Positions 34,328-44,572 of a stretch of DNA of 64,000 bases are shown here, in pieces (positions within the stretch are counted from its first letter, which is position 1; the number at the start of each line of letters is the position of its first letter). A program made the position numbers and the translations under genes. Source of the stretch: Mycolicibacterium sp. S2-37 (GTDB lineage: Bacteria; Actinomycetota; Actinomycetes; Mycobacteriales; Mycobacteriaceae). The notes beneath the pieces are model-generated. The model saw nothing but the letters and a program-made list of their open reading frames with translations. It was not told the DNA's origin and made no database searches. The DNA is taken from the NCBI RefSeq assembly GCF_017352375.1, contig NZ_JAFEVR010000004.1, positions 1,426,001 to 1,490,000 on the forward strand. Reading direction: 5' to 3'.

Positions 34328-35247
34328 TGGCCATCGACATGGACGCCATGCTCGCCAAGATCAAGGACCGCCAGTGGGCCCTTGCCGACATCGACTGGGA
34401 CGCACCGGGGGCGGAGACCATCTCCGATGAATTCCGGCCCAAGCTCAAGGCCTTCATGGCCGATCTGTGCTGGATCGAGAACGTCGGTGCCCGGGGGTTC
34501 GCCGCCCTGGCCAAGAAGGCACCGACGCCCACCCTCGCCGAGATCTACCGGTACTTCCACGCCGAGGAGCAGCGCCACGCGAATGCCGAACTGGCGCTGA
34601 TGAAGCGGTGGGGAATGCTCGACGACGGTGAGATGCCCGAGCCCAACGTCAACATCCGGCTGGCGATCCAGTGGCTGGACCGCTACTCCGACGACATGTC
34701 GCTGTCGGTGCTCGGCACCGTCATCCCGATGCTCGAGGTGGCCCTGGACGGCGCACTGCTGAAGTTCCTGCTGGACGAGGTCGACGATCCGGTCTGTCAT
34801 CAGGTGTTCGAGAAGATCAACAACGACGAGTCCCGGCACATCGCCGTCGACTTCGAGGTGCTGAACATGATCGGCCACGCCAAGGCACGCAGGCTGGCGA
34901 TCGACTTCGTCGCCAGCTTCGCCAGCCCCGGCCTGGCCATCGGCATGATCATGTACGTGCCGCTGCTCAACCGCATGCGTAACAACATCGTGGACATGGG
35001 CCTGGAACCCGAGCGCCTGTACAAGGCGATGATGCGGTTCAAGGAACTGGGTGCCCGCGCCGAATATACTTGGCGCGTACCGACCTACCAGATTCTCAAG
35101 CTGCACGCCCGCATGGTGGTCAAGCCCGACAACCCCTACCACTGGCTGGCCAATCCGATGGTGTGGGCGTCGGACCGCTACCCCCGCAAACTGCTGAGCC
35201 CCATCCCGACCTGGTTCAAAGAACTCACCCACGAGCCGGCGGCCTGA
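34327..35247 (+). CDS. Ferritin-like di-iron protein (putative hydroxylase or ligase partner)
   Basis: 306 residues from ATG 34327, coupled to the SDR by TGATG. Two ExxH motifs are readable: EEQRHANAE at ~80 and DESRHIAVD at ~165. With upstream Glu residues these form the four-helix-bundle di-iron site of the ferritin-like superfamily. The C-terminal part (about 190-306) is amphipathic and may bind membranes. In such an operon it may hydroxylate or desaturate the substrate of the BVMO; that is an inference. It is not a classical AurF or fatty-acid desaturase by the motifs seen. The next gene starts 2 nt after its stop. Confidence 0.82.
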   Translation: MAIDMDAMLAKIKDRQWALADIDWDAPGAETISDEFRPKLKAFMADLCWIENVGARGFAALAKKAPTPTLAEIYRYFHAEEQRHANAELALMKRWGMLDDGEMPEPNVNIRLAIQWLDRYSDDMSLSVLGTVIPMLEVALDGALLKFLLDEVDDPVCHQVFEKINNDESRHIAVDFEVLNMIGHAKARRLAIDFVASFASPGLAIGMIMYVPLLNRMRNNIVDMGLEPERLYKAMMRFKELGARAEYTWRVPTYQILKLHARMVVKPDNPYHWLANPMVWASDRYPRKLLSPIPTWFKELTHEPAA

Positions 35248-35248
35248 G

Positions 35249-36745
35249 ATGGTGCACGTCCACGACACCCTCGTCGTCGGCGCCGGTTTCACCGGTATCG
35301 GCGCGGCCATCAAGCTCATCGACGCCGGGGTCGAGGACTTCGTGATCGTCGAGCGGTCCGACCGCGTCGGCGGTACCTGGCGGGACAACACCTATCCCGG
35401 TGCGGCGTGCGACATCCCGTCGCTGCTGTATTCGTTCTCGTTCGCGCGCAACCCGTCCTGGTCACGCGCCTACTCGCCGGCAGCGGAGATCTGCGAACAC
35501 ATCGAAACCCTGGTCGACGACTTCGACCTGCGCAGGCGCATCACCTTCGGCACCGAGATCAACGGCCTTGCGTTCGACGAGACCACCGGCGTCTGGACAG
35601 CGAAGACAACCGGACGCAAGACGTTCCGTGCCCGGACGGTGGTGCTGGCATCCGGTCCGCTGCCCGACCACGGGTGGCCGGACATCCGGGGCCTCGACAC
35701 CTACGAGGGCCACAAGATCCACAGCGCGCGCTGGGATCACGACTACGACTTCGCCGGCAAGCGAGTGGCGGTGATCGGCACCGGCGCCAGCGCCGTGCAG
35801 ATCGTGCCCGAGTTGGTCAAACAGGCCGGATTCGTGAAGGTGTTCCAGCGCACCCCCGGCTGGGTGATCCCGCGCCTCGACATCGCGACTCCGGCAGCGG
35901 CGCAGTCGATGTTCGCCAAAGTGCCTGCGGTGCAGCACCTTGCGCGGCAGATCCTGTTCTGGGGACATGAGGCGAGCGCGACGGCGCTGGTGTGGGACAC
36001 GCCGCTGACGGGGCTCGTCGCCCGGCTCGGAAAGGCCCATCTGCACCGGCAGGTCAAGGATCCGTGGCTGCGCCGCCAGCTCACGCCCGACTTCAGGCCC
36101 GGCTGCAAACGCATGCTGGTCTCCAGCGACTACTACCCGGCGCTGCAACAGGACAACTGCAAGCTGATCGACTGGCCGATCGCCACGATGAGCCCGGTCG
36201 GAATCCGCACCAGCGACGGGATCGAACACCACCTCGACGCCGTGGTGTTCGCGACCGGCTTCGACGTGCACCTCACCGGACCTCCGTATCCGGTCACCGG
36301 TATCGGCGGACGCGTCCTGGCCGACGAGTGGGCGGCGGGCGCTCAGGCCTACAAGAGCATCAACGTCCATGGATATCCGAACCTGTACGTGATGACCGGA
36401 CCCAACTCCGGGCCGGGGCACAATTCGCTGCTGGTCTACGTCGAGGGGCAGCTCGACTACGCGGTCCGCGGCATCACCACCGTGCTGCGGGAGAACCTCC
36501 GGTATCTCGACGTGCGCGCCGACGTCCAACGCCGCCACAACGAGCGCATCCAGCGCCGGCTCACCCGTACGACATGGATGTCGGGGTGCAGTAGCTGGTA
36601 CCTGACCGCCGACGGGTTCAACGCGTCGATGTACCCCGGGTTCGCGACCCAGTATCTTCGACAGATGCGGGACTTCCGGTTCGGCGACTACAACGCGGTC
36701 GCCCGTGACTCACACACCGGTATCGGCACTCGCATCCGGGCGTGA
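35249..36745 (+). CDS. Flavin-containing Baeyer-Villiger monooxygenase (MymA/EthA-like)
   Basis: 498 residues from ATG 35249, the usual length for group I BVMOs. FAD motif GAGFTGIGAAIKLIDAG is at ~11, the BVMO fingerprint is represented by YEGHKIHSARWDHD at ~155 (F to Y at the first position), and the NADP motif GTGASAVQIVPELV is at ~175. The FATGFD motif lies near 330 and GPNSGPGHNSLL near 390. The enzyme should insert oxygen into a ketone using NADPH and O2, producing an ester the upstream esterase could hydrolyse. It overlaps the MerR gene by 4 bp. Confidence 0.94.
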   Translation: MVHVHDTLVVGAGFTGIGAAIKLIDAGVEDFVIVERSDRVGGTWRDNTYPGAACDIPSLLYSFSFARNPSWSRAYSPAAEICEHIETLVDDFDLRRRITFGTEINGLAFDETTGVWTAKTTGRKTFRARTVVLASGPLPDHGWPDIRGLDTYEGHKIHSARWDHDYDFAGKRVAVIGTGASAVQIVPELVKQAGFVKVFQRTPGWVIPRLDIATPAAAQSMFAKVPAVQHLARQILFWGHEASATALVWDTPLTGLVARLGKAHLHRQVKDPWLRRQLTPDFRPGCKRMLVSSDYYPALQQDNCKLIDWPIATMSPVGIRTSDGIEHHLDAVVFATGFDVHLTGPPYPVTGIGGRVLADEWAAGAQAYKSINVHGYPNLYVMTGPNSGPGHNSLLVYVEGQLDYAVRGITTVLRENLRYLDVRADVQRRHNERIQRRLTRTTWMSGCSSWYLTADGFNASMYPGFATQYLRQMRDFRFGDYNAVARDSHTGIGTRIRA

Positions 36746-37659
36746 CCAAACAGCCCGCCGAGCGTGAGCAGGCAGGGGCGGTCTCGTCGATCCTGCGTGG
36801 ATTGCGGCGGGCGCCCCGGCGTGTCCGGCGGGGTTCCCGCGACGTCGTGGAGAACGCGGTGTCGCAGCTGTTCGACGCCGCGGTCCGCCAGCATGCCGAC
36901 TCCAGCTCGGGCGAGTACCGCATCGACGACCTGGCGCGCCTGGCCGGGACGACGACACGCAACATCCGGGTCTACCGCGACCGCGGCCTGCTGCACCCAC
37001 CGCTCCGGGTGGGACGCATCGCCCTGTTCAACGACACCCATCTGACCCGGCTGCGGCTGATCACCTCGATGCTCGACCGCGGCTACAACATCTCCCACGT
37101 CCACGAGATGCTCTCGGCCTGGGAACAGGGCAAGGACCTCGGCGACGTGCTGGGGCTGGAGAGCGCCATCGCCGGGACGTGGGCCGCCGAGAAACCCGAA
37201 TCCGTGCCGCTGGCCGACGTGCAGCGGCTGATCGATGATCCCGCCGCCTTCGACCGCATGGTGGAGCTGAATCTGATCCGGGTCGAGAGCGAGGGCGACA
37301 CCGCCACGGTGATGCGCCCGAAGCTGCTCGAGGCGTTCCGCGAGATCCGTGAGTACGGCGTCACCGCCGACAAACTGATCGACATCCACGTGGCCGTGCT
37401 ACCGCTCGTCGATCAGATCAGCGAGATCCTGGTCCAGGCGGGTGCCGAGCATGTCCAGGACGTCATCAAGCCCGGCACGTCGCTTCCGGACGACACCCAG
37501 GTCGCCGAGCTCATCACCATGCTCGTCCGCTTCCGCACCCAGGCCGTCGCGTCGGTGACGGCGACACTGGCGACGTCGATCGAGACGACGATCGAAGGAC
37601 TGGTCAGCCGGATCCTCGCCGAATTCATCGAGAAGGCGGCCGACTCCGACGAGGCGTGA
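36742..37659 (+). CDS. MerR-family transcriptional regulator with long C-terminal domain
   Basis: 305 residues from GTG 36742 (GTGA overlap with the BVMO stop). The N-terminal ~50 residues are basic and the winged helix-turn-helix is at ~55-125: YRIDDLARLAGTTTRNIRVYRDRGLLHPPLRVGRIALFNDTHLTRLRLI. The ~180-residue C-terminal region is helical and unlike metal-sensing MerR proteins. It lacks the metal-binding cysteines. It is the last gene of the operon and its natural regulator candidate, perhaps acting at the repeats at 32470-32493. It ends immediately before guaA. Confidence 0.9.
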   Translation: MTKQPAEREQAGAVSSILRGLRRAPRRVRRGSRDVVENAVSQLFDAAVRQHADSSSGEYRIDDLARLAGTTTRNIRVYRDRGLLHPPLRVGRIALFNDTHLTRLRLITSMLDRGYNISHVHEMLSAWEQGKDLGDVLGLESAIAGTWAAEKPESVPLADVQRLIDDPAAFDRMVELNLIRVESEGDTATVMRPKLLEAFREIREYGVTADKLIDIHVAVLPLVDQISEILVQAGAEHVQDVIKPGTSLPDDTQVAELITMLVRFRTQAVASVTATLATSIETTIEGLVSRILAEFIEKAADSDEA

Positions 37660-39231
37660 TCACTCCCACTCGATGGTGCCCGGCGGCTTGCTCGTCACGT
37701 CGAGCACCACGCGGTTGACCTCGGGGACCTCGTTGGTGATCCGCGTCGAGATCCGCTCGAGCACCTCGTAAGGCACCCGTGTCCAGTCCGCGGTCATGGC
37801 GTCCTCGCTGGACACCGGCCGCAACACGATCGGGTGCCCATAGGTGCGACCATCGCCCTGCACACCGACCGAACGGACGTCGGCCAGCAGCACCACCGGG
37901 CACTGCCAGATCTGGGCGTCCTGACCGGCGGCGGTGAGCTCCTCACGGGCAATCGCGTCGGCGCGGCGCAACGTCTCCAGCCGCTCGGCGGTCACCTCAC
38001 CCACGATGCGGATACCGAGTCCGGGCCCCGGAAAGGGTTGGCGCGCAACGATGTCCTCGGGCAGTCCGAGTTCACGGCCGACGGCGCGAACCTCGTCTTT
38101 GAACAGCAGCCGCAGCGGTTCGACGAGCCGGAACTTCAGATCGGCGGGCAGGCCACCGACGTTGTGGTGGCTCTTGATGTTCGCGGTGCCCGATCCACCG
38201 CCGGACTCCACGACGTCGGGATACAGCGTGCCCTGCACCAGGAACTCGACCGGCGCTCCGCTGTCCCCGACGATGTCGACCACGGCGCCGTCGAATGCGC
38301 GGATGAACTCGCGGCCGATGATCTTGCGCTTGCCTTCCGGGTTGCGCACCCCGGACAGCGCCTCGAGGAAACGCCCGGCCGCGTCGACGGTGACCAGCTT
38401 GGCGCCGGTGGCGGCGACGAAGTCACGCTGGACCTGGGCGCGCTCCCCCGCCCGCAACAGACCGTGGTCGACGAAGACGCAGGTGAGTCGATCGCCGATG
38501 GCGCGCTGCACCAGTGCGGCGGCGACGGCGGAGTCCACGCCGCCGGACAGCCCGCAGATCGCCCGGCCGTCACCGATCTGACCGCGGACCTGTTCGACCA
38601 GGGCGTCGGCGATGTTGGCGGGCGTCCATTTGGCCCCGATGCCGGCGAAGTCGTGCAGGAAGCGGCTGAGCACCTGCTGGCCGTGCGGCGAGTGCAGCAC
38701 CTCGGGGTGGTACTGGACGCCGGCCAGCCGGCGGGCCCGGTTCTCGAACGCGGCCACCGGGGCGCCGCTGCTGCTCGCCACCACGTCGAAGCCCTCGGGG
38801 GCCTCGGTGACGGCGTCACCGTGACTCATCCACACCGGCTGGGAACCCGGCAGCTCCGAATGCAGATCTCCGCCGGTCACTTTCAGTTCGGTACGGCCGT
38901 ATTCGCTGGTGCCGGTGTGGGCGACGGTGCCGCCGAGCGCCTGTGCCATCGCCTGGAAGCCGTAGCAGATGCCGAACACGGGGACGTCCAGATCGAACAG
39001 TGCGGGGTCGAGTCGCGGGGCGCCGTCGGTATACACACTGGCAGGCCCGCCGGAGAGCACGATCGCCTGCGGATCCTTGGCCTTGATCTCCTCGACGGAC
39101 GTGGTGTGCGGAACGACCTCGGAGAACACCCGGGCCTCCCGCACCCTGCGTGCGATGAGCTGCGCATATTGCGCACCGAAGTCGACCACCAGGACGGGCC
39201 GCGGCCCCGAGGTGTTGGCGGGAGAATTCAC
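37660..39231 (-). CDS. guaA: GMP synthase (glutamine-hydrolysing)
   Basis: 523 residues, the standard bacterial length. The class I glutamine amidotransferase domain occupies ~10-205 with the nucleophile Cys in [10 protein letters not shown] and His and Glu in QYHPEVLHS. The ATP pyrophosphatase domain has the P-loop [14 protein letters not shown] at ~230 and the C-terminal dimerisation domain ends KPPGTIEWE. The enzyme converts XMP to GMP with glutamine. It is the counterpart of Rv3396c. It lies tail-to-tail with the MerR gene (no spacer). Confidence 0.98.
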   Translation of the reverse strand: MNSPANTSGPRPVLVVDFGAQYAQLIARRVREARVFSEVVPHTTSVEEIKAKDPQAIVLSGGPASVYTDGAPRLDPALFDLDVPVFGICYGFQAMAQALGGTVAHTGTSEYGRTELKVTGGDLHSELPGSQPVWMSHGDAVTEAPEGFDVVASSSGAPVAAFENRARRLAGVQYHPEVLHSPHGQQVLSRFLHDFAGIGAKWTPANIADALVEQVRGQIGDGRAICGLSGGVDSAVAAALVQRAIGDRLTCVFVDHGLLRAGERAQVQRDFVAATGAKLVTVDAAGRFLEALSGVRNPEGKRKIIGREFIRAFDGAVVDIVGDSGAPVEFLVQGTLYPDVVESGGGSGTANIKSHHNVGGLPADLKFRLVEPLRLLFKDEVRAVGRELGLPEDIVARQPFPGPGLGIRIVGEVTAERLETLRRADAIAREELTAAGQDAQIWQCPVVLLADVRSVGVQGDGRTYGHPIVLRPVSSEDAMTADWTRVPYEVLERISTRITNEVPEVNRVVLDVTSKPPGTIEWE

Positions 39232-39271
39232 CGCATCAGTCTAGTGGGGTGGGGGACGCGGGCAGCTGGGG

Positions 39272-39511
39272 TCATCGCCGCCACAGCACCTGCACGCCGT
39301 CCTCGCCACGGAACGCCAGCGCCCGATTGAACGCCTCCGCGTCGAAACCCGGAAGGCGGCCCATACCCGGCAGCACGGCCTGCACCTCGTCGAGATCCAG
39401 GACGATGTCGGGCCCGTCCCGCTGCTGCAGGACGACGAAGACGTCGTCGATGTCCGACCCGTTCCGCACCAACGCCACCTCGACGAGGGCGTCCCATCGC
39501 ACCGATTCCAC
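39272..39511 (-). CDS. Small conserved-looking protein of unknown function
   Basis: 79 residues from GTG 39511, placed 40 bp upstream of guaA on the same strand and 81 bp from the divergent HAD gene. The sequence [56 protein letters not shown]... is acidic with an alternating pattern suited to a small alpha/beta domain. No motif is recognised. Longer frames on this strand extend only through the HAD gene. It may be co-transcribed with guaA. Confidence 0.65.
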   Translation of the reverse strand: MESVRWDALVEVALVRNGSDIDDVFVVLQQRDGPDIVLDLDEVQAVLPGMGRLPGFDAEAFNRALAFRGEDGVQVLWRR

Positions 39512-39592
39512 GGCGCAAGTATGCCGCCGACCGAAATCGGGCACTGTGTTGAGGAGAGCGATCATGTCCGACAACCCGGAACGAGGACTGCT

Positions 39593-40342
39593 GTGCTGGG
39601 CCTGCCCGAGCAGATCACCGCGTGCCTGTTCGACCTGGACGGGGTGCTGACCGACACCGCCAGCGTTCACACCCGCGCATGGAAGTCGATGTTCGATGAC
39701 TTCCTGCGCGCCCGCGCACAACGCAACGGCGACGAGTTCGTGCCGTTCGACGCGGGCGCCGATTACCAGCGGTACGTCGACGGAAAGCGCCGCGAGGACG
39801 GCGTCCGGTCCTTCCTCGCCAGTCGCCACATCGAACTTCCCGAGGGTGATCCCGACGATCCCGTCGACGCCGAGACGGTGCACGGGTTGGGCAACCGCAA
39901 GAACGAGATGTTCCACCAGACGGTGCGCAGAGACGGGGTCGAGGTGTTCGAGGGGTCACGTAGGTATCTGCAGGCGGTCAGCGCGGCGGGGCTGCGGGTG
40001 GCGGTGGTGTCGTCGAGCGCCAACACCCGTGAGGTGCTCGACGTGACGGGATTGGCCCGCTACGTCGAACACCGCGTCGACGGCGTCACCATGCGCGAGG
40101 AGAACATCCCAGGCAAGCCCGCCCCCGATTCGTTCCTGCGCGCGGCGGAGCTGCTCGGGGTGGACCCGGCGCACGCGGTCGTGTTCGAGGACGCGCTGGC
40201 CGGGGTGGCGGCAGGACGGGCCGGGCAGTTCGGTTATGTCGTGGGCGTCGACCGCGTCGGGCAGGCCGACGGCCTGCGAGACAACGGTGCCGATGTCGTC
40301 GTCACCGACCTCGGCGACCTGCTCGAGTCGGCCGCCTCGTGA
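39593..40342 (+). CDS. HAD-superfamily hydrolase, beta-phosphoglucomutase-like (Rv3400 type)
   Basis: 249 residues from GTG 39593, with GAGG 8 nt upstream. HAD motif I reads [10 protein letters not shown], motif [10 protein letters not shown], and motifs [22 protein letters not shown] and [12 protein letters not shown]. The cap has the helical beta-PGM layout ([13 protein letters not shown]). The enzyme should interconvert beta-glucose 1- and 6-phosphate or dephosphorylate a sugar phosphate. It overlaps the GH65 gene by 4 bp, as is common for phosphorylase-mutase pairs. Confidence 0.93.
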   Translation: MLGLPEQITACLFDLDGVLTDTASVHTRAWKSMFDDFLRARAQRNGDEFVPFDAGADYQRYVDGKRREDGVRSFLASRHIELPEGDPDDPVDAETVHGLGNRKNEMFHQTVRRDGVEVFEGSRRYLQAVSAAGLRVAVVSSSANTREVLDVTGLARYVEHRVDGVTMREENIPGKPAPDSFLRAAELLGVDPAHAVVFEDALAGVAAGRAGQFGYVVGVDRVGQADGLRDNGADVVVTDLGDLLESAAS

Positions 40343-42702
40343 TCGGCCAGGACATCTTCCCGGTCGAACCGTGGCGCATTCGGGAGACCAGGCTCGAATT
40401 CGACCTTCTCGACGAGGCCGAATCGTTGTTCGCGCTGTCCAACGGTCACCTCGGCCTGCGTGGCAACCTCGATGAGGGCGAACCGCACGGACTCCCCGGC
40501 ACCTACCTGAATTCCTTCTTCGAAGTCCGGCCCCTGCCCTACGCGGAAGCCGGATTCGGCTACCCGGAGGCCGGCCAGACACTGGTCAACGTCACCAACG
40601 GCAAGATCTTCCGGCTGCTGGTGGACGATGAACCGTTCGACGTGCGCTACGGCGAACTCATCGACCACGAACGCGTGCTCGATCTGCGTGCGGGCACCCT
40701 GACCCGCGATGTGCACTGGCGATCACCGGCGGGCAAAGAGGTCAAGGTGCACTCGACGCGGTTGGTGTCCCTGGTGCACCGCAGCGTCGCCGCGATCGAG
40801 TACGTCGTCGAGGCCGTCGACGAATTCGTCCGCGTCACAGTGCAATCCGAACTCGTCACCAACGAGGACCAGCCTGAGGCCTCCGACGATCCCCGGGTGT
40901 CCGCCGCGCTCAAGGAGCCGCTGGAGGCCGTCCACCACGAACACGGCGACTACCACGCTCTGCTGGTGCACCAGACCAAAGGCAGCCAGCTGATGATGGC
41001 CGCGGCGATGGATCACGACATCGACGTCCCGGGCCGGGTCCAGACCACCACCGACGCCCACGACGACCTGGCCCGCACCACCGTGATCTGCGGTCTGCGG
41101 CCCGGCCAGCAGCTGCGGATCACCAAGTACCTCGCCTACGGCTGGTCCAGCCTGCGCTCCAGACCGGCTCTGCGGGACCAGGTTTCGGCCGCCATTGCCG
41201 GCGCCCGCTACACCGGGTGGCAAGGGCTGGTCGACGCGCAACGTGCGTTCCTGGACGACTTCTGGGATTGCGCGGACGTCGAGGTGCACGGCGACGCGGA
41301 CATCCAGCAGGCGGTGCGCTTCGGCCTCTTCCATGTGTTGCAGGCCAGTGCCCGCGCGGAACGACGCGCGATCCCCGGCAAGGGACTGACCGGTGACGGC
41401 TATGACGGCCACGCGTTCTGGGACACCGAGGGTTTCGTGCTGCCGGTACTCACCTACACCATGCCGTCCGCGGCGGCCGACGCCCTGCGGTGGCGTTCGT
41501 CGACGCTCGACCTGGCCAAGGAGCGCGCGGCGACGCTCGACCTGAAGGGCGCGGCCTTCCCGTGGCGCACCATCCGGGGTGAGGAGTGCTCGGCGTACTG
41601 GCCCGCGGGCACTGCGGCGTGGCATGTCAACGCCGACATCGCCATGGCCTTCGAGCGCTACCGCCTTGTCACCGGCGACGATTCGCTGGAGAAGGAGTGC
41701 GGCCTCAACGTTCTGGTGGAGACCGCGCGGCTGTGGATGTCGCTCGGGCACCACGATCGGCACGGCGTCTGGCATCTGGACGGCGTCACCGGACCCGACG
41801 AGTACACCGCGGTGGTGCGCGACAACGTGTTCACCAACCTGATGGCCGCAGGCAATCTGCGCGCCGCGGCTCAGGCGTGTTGCCGCCGGCCGGACGCCGC
41901 CCTGGACCTCGGCGTCTCCAATGAGGAGACGGCGGCATGGCGGGACGCCGCCGACGCTGCCCACATCCCATTCGACGAGGAACTCGGCGTGCATCAGCAG
42001 CACGACGGGTTCACCACACTGCGGGAGTGGGATTTCGACGCCAACGCGCAGTATCCGCTGCTGCTCAACGAGCCCTATGTCCGGCTGTATCCGGCGCAGG
42101 TGGTCAAACAGGCCGACCTGGTGCTGGCGATGCAGTGGCAGAGCCACGCCTTCACCGACGAGCAGAAAGCCCGCAACGTCGACTACTACGAGCGCCGCAC
42201 CACGCGTGATTCGTCGCTGTCGGCCTGCACGCAGGCGGTGATGTGCGCGGACGTCGGGCACCTCGAGTTGGCACACGACTACACCTATGAGGCGGCGCTG
42301 ATCGACCTGCGCAATCTGCACCGCAACACCCGCAACGGGTTGCACATGGCGTCGCTGGCCGGCGGGTGGACGGCCCTGGTGGCCGGGTTCGGCGGATTAC
42401 GCGACGACGAGGGATTCCTCTCGCTGAACCCGCACCTGCCCCACGGGATCAGTCGGCTCCGATTCCGCTTGCGCTGGCGTAACTTCCGGCTGACCGTCGA
42501 CGTGACCCACGACGAGGTCACCTATCTGCTGCGCGACGGCCCACACGGTGAGGTCAGCATCCGCCACGCCGGAGACGAATTACGACTGACCACCGATCAG
42601 CCGACCACCGTGCCGATCACCCGGCGTGAACCGCTGCTGCCGACCCCACAGCAGCCGCCGGGCTGCGAACCGATCCGGCGCAGGCTCCGCAACCCGGACT
42701 GA
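40339..42702 (+). CDS. Glycoside hydrolase family 65 enzyme (Rv3401 type)
   Basis: 787 residues. The N-terminal beta-sandwich (about 1-270) leads into the (alpha/alpha)6 barrel with [44 protein letters not shown] and the acid catalyst Glu in [39 protein letters not shown] follows, and the C-terminal sheet closes the protein. GH65 members phosphorolyse or hydrolyse alpha-linked disaccharides such as maltose or trehalose. The coupled beta-PGM gene supports a phosphorylase, but the specificity cannot be read. Counterpart of Rv3401. Confidence 0.94.
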   Translation: MIGQDIFPVEPWRIRETRLEFDLLDEAESLFALSNGHLGLRGNLDEGEPHGLPGTYLNSFFEVRPLPYAEAGFGYPEAGQTLVNVTNGKIFRLLVDDEPFDVRYGELIDHERVLDLRAGTLTRDVHWRSPAGKEVKVHSTRLVSLVHRSVAAIEYVVEAVDEFVRVTVQSELVTNEDQPEASDDPRVSAALKEPLEAVHHEHGDYHALLVHQTKGSQLMMAAAMDHDIDVPGRVQTTTDAHDDLARTTVICGLRPGQQLRITKYLAYGWSSLRSRPALRDQVSAAIAGARYTGWQGLVDAQRAFLDDFWDCADVEVHGDADIQQAVRFGLFHVLQASARAERRAIPGKGLTGDGYDGHAFWDTEGFVLPVLTYTMPSAAADALRWRSSTLDLAKERAATLDLKGAAFPWRTIRGEECSAYWPAGTAAWHVNADIAMAFERYRLVTGDDSLEKECGLNVLVETARLWMSLGHHDRHGVWHLDGVTGPDEYTAVVRDNVFTNLMAAGNLRAAAQACCRRPDAALDLGVSNEETAAWRDAADAAHIPFDEELGVHQQHDGFTTLREWDFDANAQYPLLLNEPYVRLYPAQVVKQADLVLAMQWQSHAFTDEQKARNVDYYERRTTRDSSLSACTQAVMCADVGHLELAHDYTYEAALIDLRNLHRNTRNGLHMASLAGGWTALVAGFGGLRDDEGFLSLNPHLPHGISRLRFRLRWRNFRLTVDVTHDEVTYLLRDGPHGEVSIRHAGDELRLTTDQPTTVPITRREPLLPTPQQPPGCEPIRRRLRNPD

Positions 42703-42704
42703 CG

Positions 42705-44471
42705 TCAGGCGCCGCGGGCTTCGGCGGTGGTGGGGTCACGGCGGTTGACGGCCTCACGGCTGGTGTTCCAGTCCAGAGCGGCGGGCGCACCGGCGGGCAC
42801 CACCGGATTGGCGGGCTCGATGGGATCGATCCGGCGGTAGCCCTCGCCCTGCGCGGGCCGCAGGTCGTTCTGGCCCTTGTTGGGCCACAGCGCCGCCGCC
42901 CGCTCCGCCTGGGCGGTGATGGTCAGCGACGGGTTGACGCCGAGGTTCGCCGAGATGGCCGCGCCGTCCACCACATACAGCGACGGGTAGTTGTACACCC
43001 GGTGGTACGGGTCGATGACGCCGTGCTCGTCGCTGTCGCCGATGACCGCACCGCCCAGGAAGTGAGCCGTCAGCGGAATGTTGAACAGCTCACCCCAGGT
43101 GCCGCCGGCGACGCCGTCGATCTTCTCGGCGATCCGGCGCGTCACGTCGTTGCCCGCCGGGATCCAGCTGGGATTCGGCTTGCCGTGCCCCTGTTTGCTG
43201 TCCAGCCGGCGGAAACCGAATTTGGTCTTACGGGTGAACGTGGTGATCGAGTTGTCGAGGTTCTGCATGACCAGGGCGATCATGGTGCGCTCGCTCCAGC
43301 GCCGCGGGTTGAGCAGGCGCAGGGTGCCGCGTGGGTCCGCCCCGGCGTTCTGGACGAGCTGCTTCCAGCGCGGCACGTCGGTGCCCTCGGGCCCGTCGCC
43401 GTCGGTCATCAGCGTCTGCAACAGACCCATCGCGTTCGAGCCCTTGCCGTAACGGACAGGTTCGACGTGGGTGTCGTCGGTGGGGTGGATCGACGATGTG
43501 ATGGCCACGCCGTGGGTCAGGTCGAGATCGTCGCGGACCTCGAACCGGCCCGCGCCGACGATCGATTCGGAGTTGGTGCGGGTGAGCAGGCCGAGCCGAT
43601 CCGACAGCTTGGGCAGCCGGCCGGTGTCGCGCATCTTGAACAGCAGCTTCTGGGTGCCGTAGGTGCCCGCGGCCAGGATGACGTGGTTGGCGGTGAACGT
43701 GCGGGGTTTGCGGCGTAGCTTGCCGCCGGTGCGTACGGTCTGCACCTCCCAGACGCCGTCGGACCGCTGCTCGAAGCTGGTCACCGTCGTGAGCGGATGC
43801 ACCTGTGCGCCAGCGGATTCGGCGAGCCCGAGGTAGTTCTTCACCAGGGTGTTCTTGGCGCCGTAGCGGCAGCCGGTCATGCAGGCGCCGCATTCGATGC
43901 ATCCGGTGCGCTCGGGGCCCGCGCCGCCGAAGTAGGGATCCGCGAACGTCTTGCCGGGTGCCTTCTCGCCATCCGGGCCGAAGAACACGCCGACGGGGGT
44001 CGGGACGAAGGTGTCGCCGACGCCCATGTCCTCGGCGACCTCCTTCATGATGCGGTCGGCGTCGGTGAACGTCGGGTTCGTGACCACGCCGAGCATCCGC
44101 TGTGCCTGGGCGTAATGCGGCAGCAGCTCGTCGTTCCAGTCGGTGATGTGCTTCCACTGCGGGTCCTGGAAGAACGGCTCGCGGGGCACGTAGAGCGTGT
44201 TCGCGTAGTTGAGGGATCCGCCGCCCACACCGGCGCCGGCCAGGATCATCACGTTGCGCAGCAGGTGGATGCGCTGGATGCCGTAGCAGCCGAGTTGCGG
44301 CGCCCACAGGAATTCGCGGAGCCGCCACGACGTCTTGGCGAATTCCTTGTCGGCGAAGCGCCGACCGGCCTCCAGTACGCCGACGCGGTAGCCCTTCTCG
44401 GTCAGCCGCAGAGCGCTGACGCTGCCACCGAATCCCGAGCCGATGATGAGGACGTCGTAGTCAGGCTGCAT
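42705..44471 (-). CDS. choD: GMC-type oxidoreductase, cholesterol oxidase-like ChoD
   Basis: 588 residues from ATG 44471 (a GTG one codon upstream is possible). The FAD motif DVLIIGSGFGGSVSALRLTEKG is at the N-terminus, then GAGVGGGSLNYANT and the GMC-type covering IECGACMTGCRYGAKNTL, a cysteine-rich segment typical of this subgroup. The C-terminal HFLGGAVIGDSDEHGVIDPYHRVYNYPSLYVVDGAAIS carries the active-site His. It corresponds to Rv3409c. The family oxidises 3-beta-hydroxysteroids but activity of mycobacterial ChoD on cholesterol is debated. The promoter and a perfect operator lie just upstream. Confidence 0.92.
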   Translation of the reverse strand: MQPDYDVLIIGSGFGGSVSALRLTEKGYRVGVLEAGRRFADKEFAKTSWRLREFLWAPQLGCYGIQRIHLLRNVMILAGAGVGGGSLNYANTLYVPREPFFQDPQWKHITDWNDELLPHYAQAQRMLGVVTNPTFTDADRIMKEVAEDMGVGDTFVPTPVGVFFGPDGEKAPGKTFADPYFGGAGPERTGCIECGACMTGCRYGAKNTLVKNYLGLAESAGAQVHPLTTVTSFEQRSDGVWEVQTVRTGGKLRRKPRTFTANHVILAAGTYGTQKLLFKMRDTGRLPKLSDRLGLLTRTNSESIVGAGRFEVRDDLDLTHGVAITSSIHPTDDTHVEPVRYGKGSNAMGLLQTLMTDGDGPEGTDVPRWKQLVQNAGADPRGTLRLLNPRRWSERTMIALVMQNLDNSITTFTRKTKFGFRRLDSKQGHGKPNPSWIPAGNDVTRRIAEKIDGVAGGTWGELFNIPLTAHFLGGAVIGDSDEHGVIDPYHRVYNYPSLYVVDGAAISANLGVNPSLTITAQAERAAALWPNKGQNDLRPAQGEGYRRIDPIEPANPVVPAGAPAALDWNTSREAVNRRDPTTAEARGA

Positions 44472-44477
44472 CACACC

Positions 44478-44500
44478 AGTATGGGTTACCAGCCGGTAAC
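44478..44500 (-). promoter_or_regulatory. Leaderless promoter and perfect operator palindrome of choD
   Basis: On the minus strand CATACT (44483 to 44478) is a -10 element 6 nt before the ATG at 44471. Just upstream is GTTACC-AGCC-GGTAAC (44485-44500), a perfect 6-4-6 inverted repeat positioned between -10 and -35. It does not match the KstR or KstR2 consensus I know. A second weaker dyad follows at 44501-44516. Confidence 0.6.
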
Positions 44501-44572
44501 TATCTAGACAGGTAGACCTAACTTGTAAAGACTCGCTGCGATCGACTATGGCTTCTCCGACCGTCGACGCCG

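Noticed and set aside
39272-39916. 214-residue minus-strand frame over the HAD gene
   Set aside because: Only its last 79 residues lie outside the HAD gene; the rest is a shadow, so just the short gene from GTG 39511 is kept.
40723-42345. 540-residue open frame antisense to the GH65 gene
   Set aside because: Shadow composition (Val, Arg, Gly rich) and no recognisable motif; the GH65 reading is complete with its catalytic residues.
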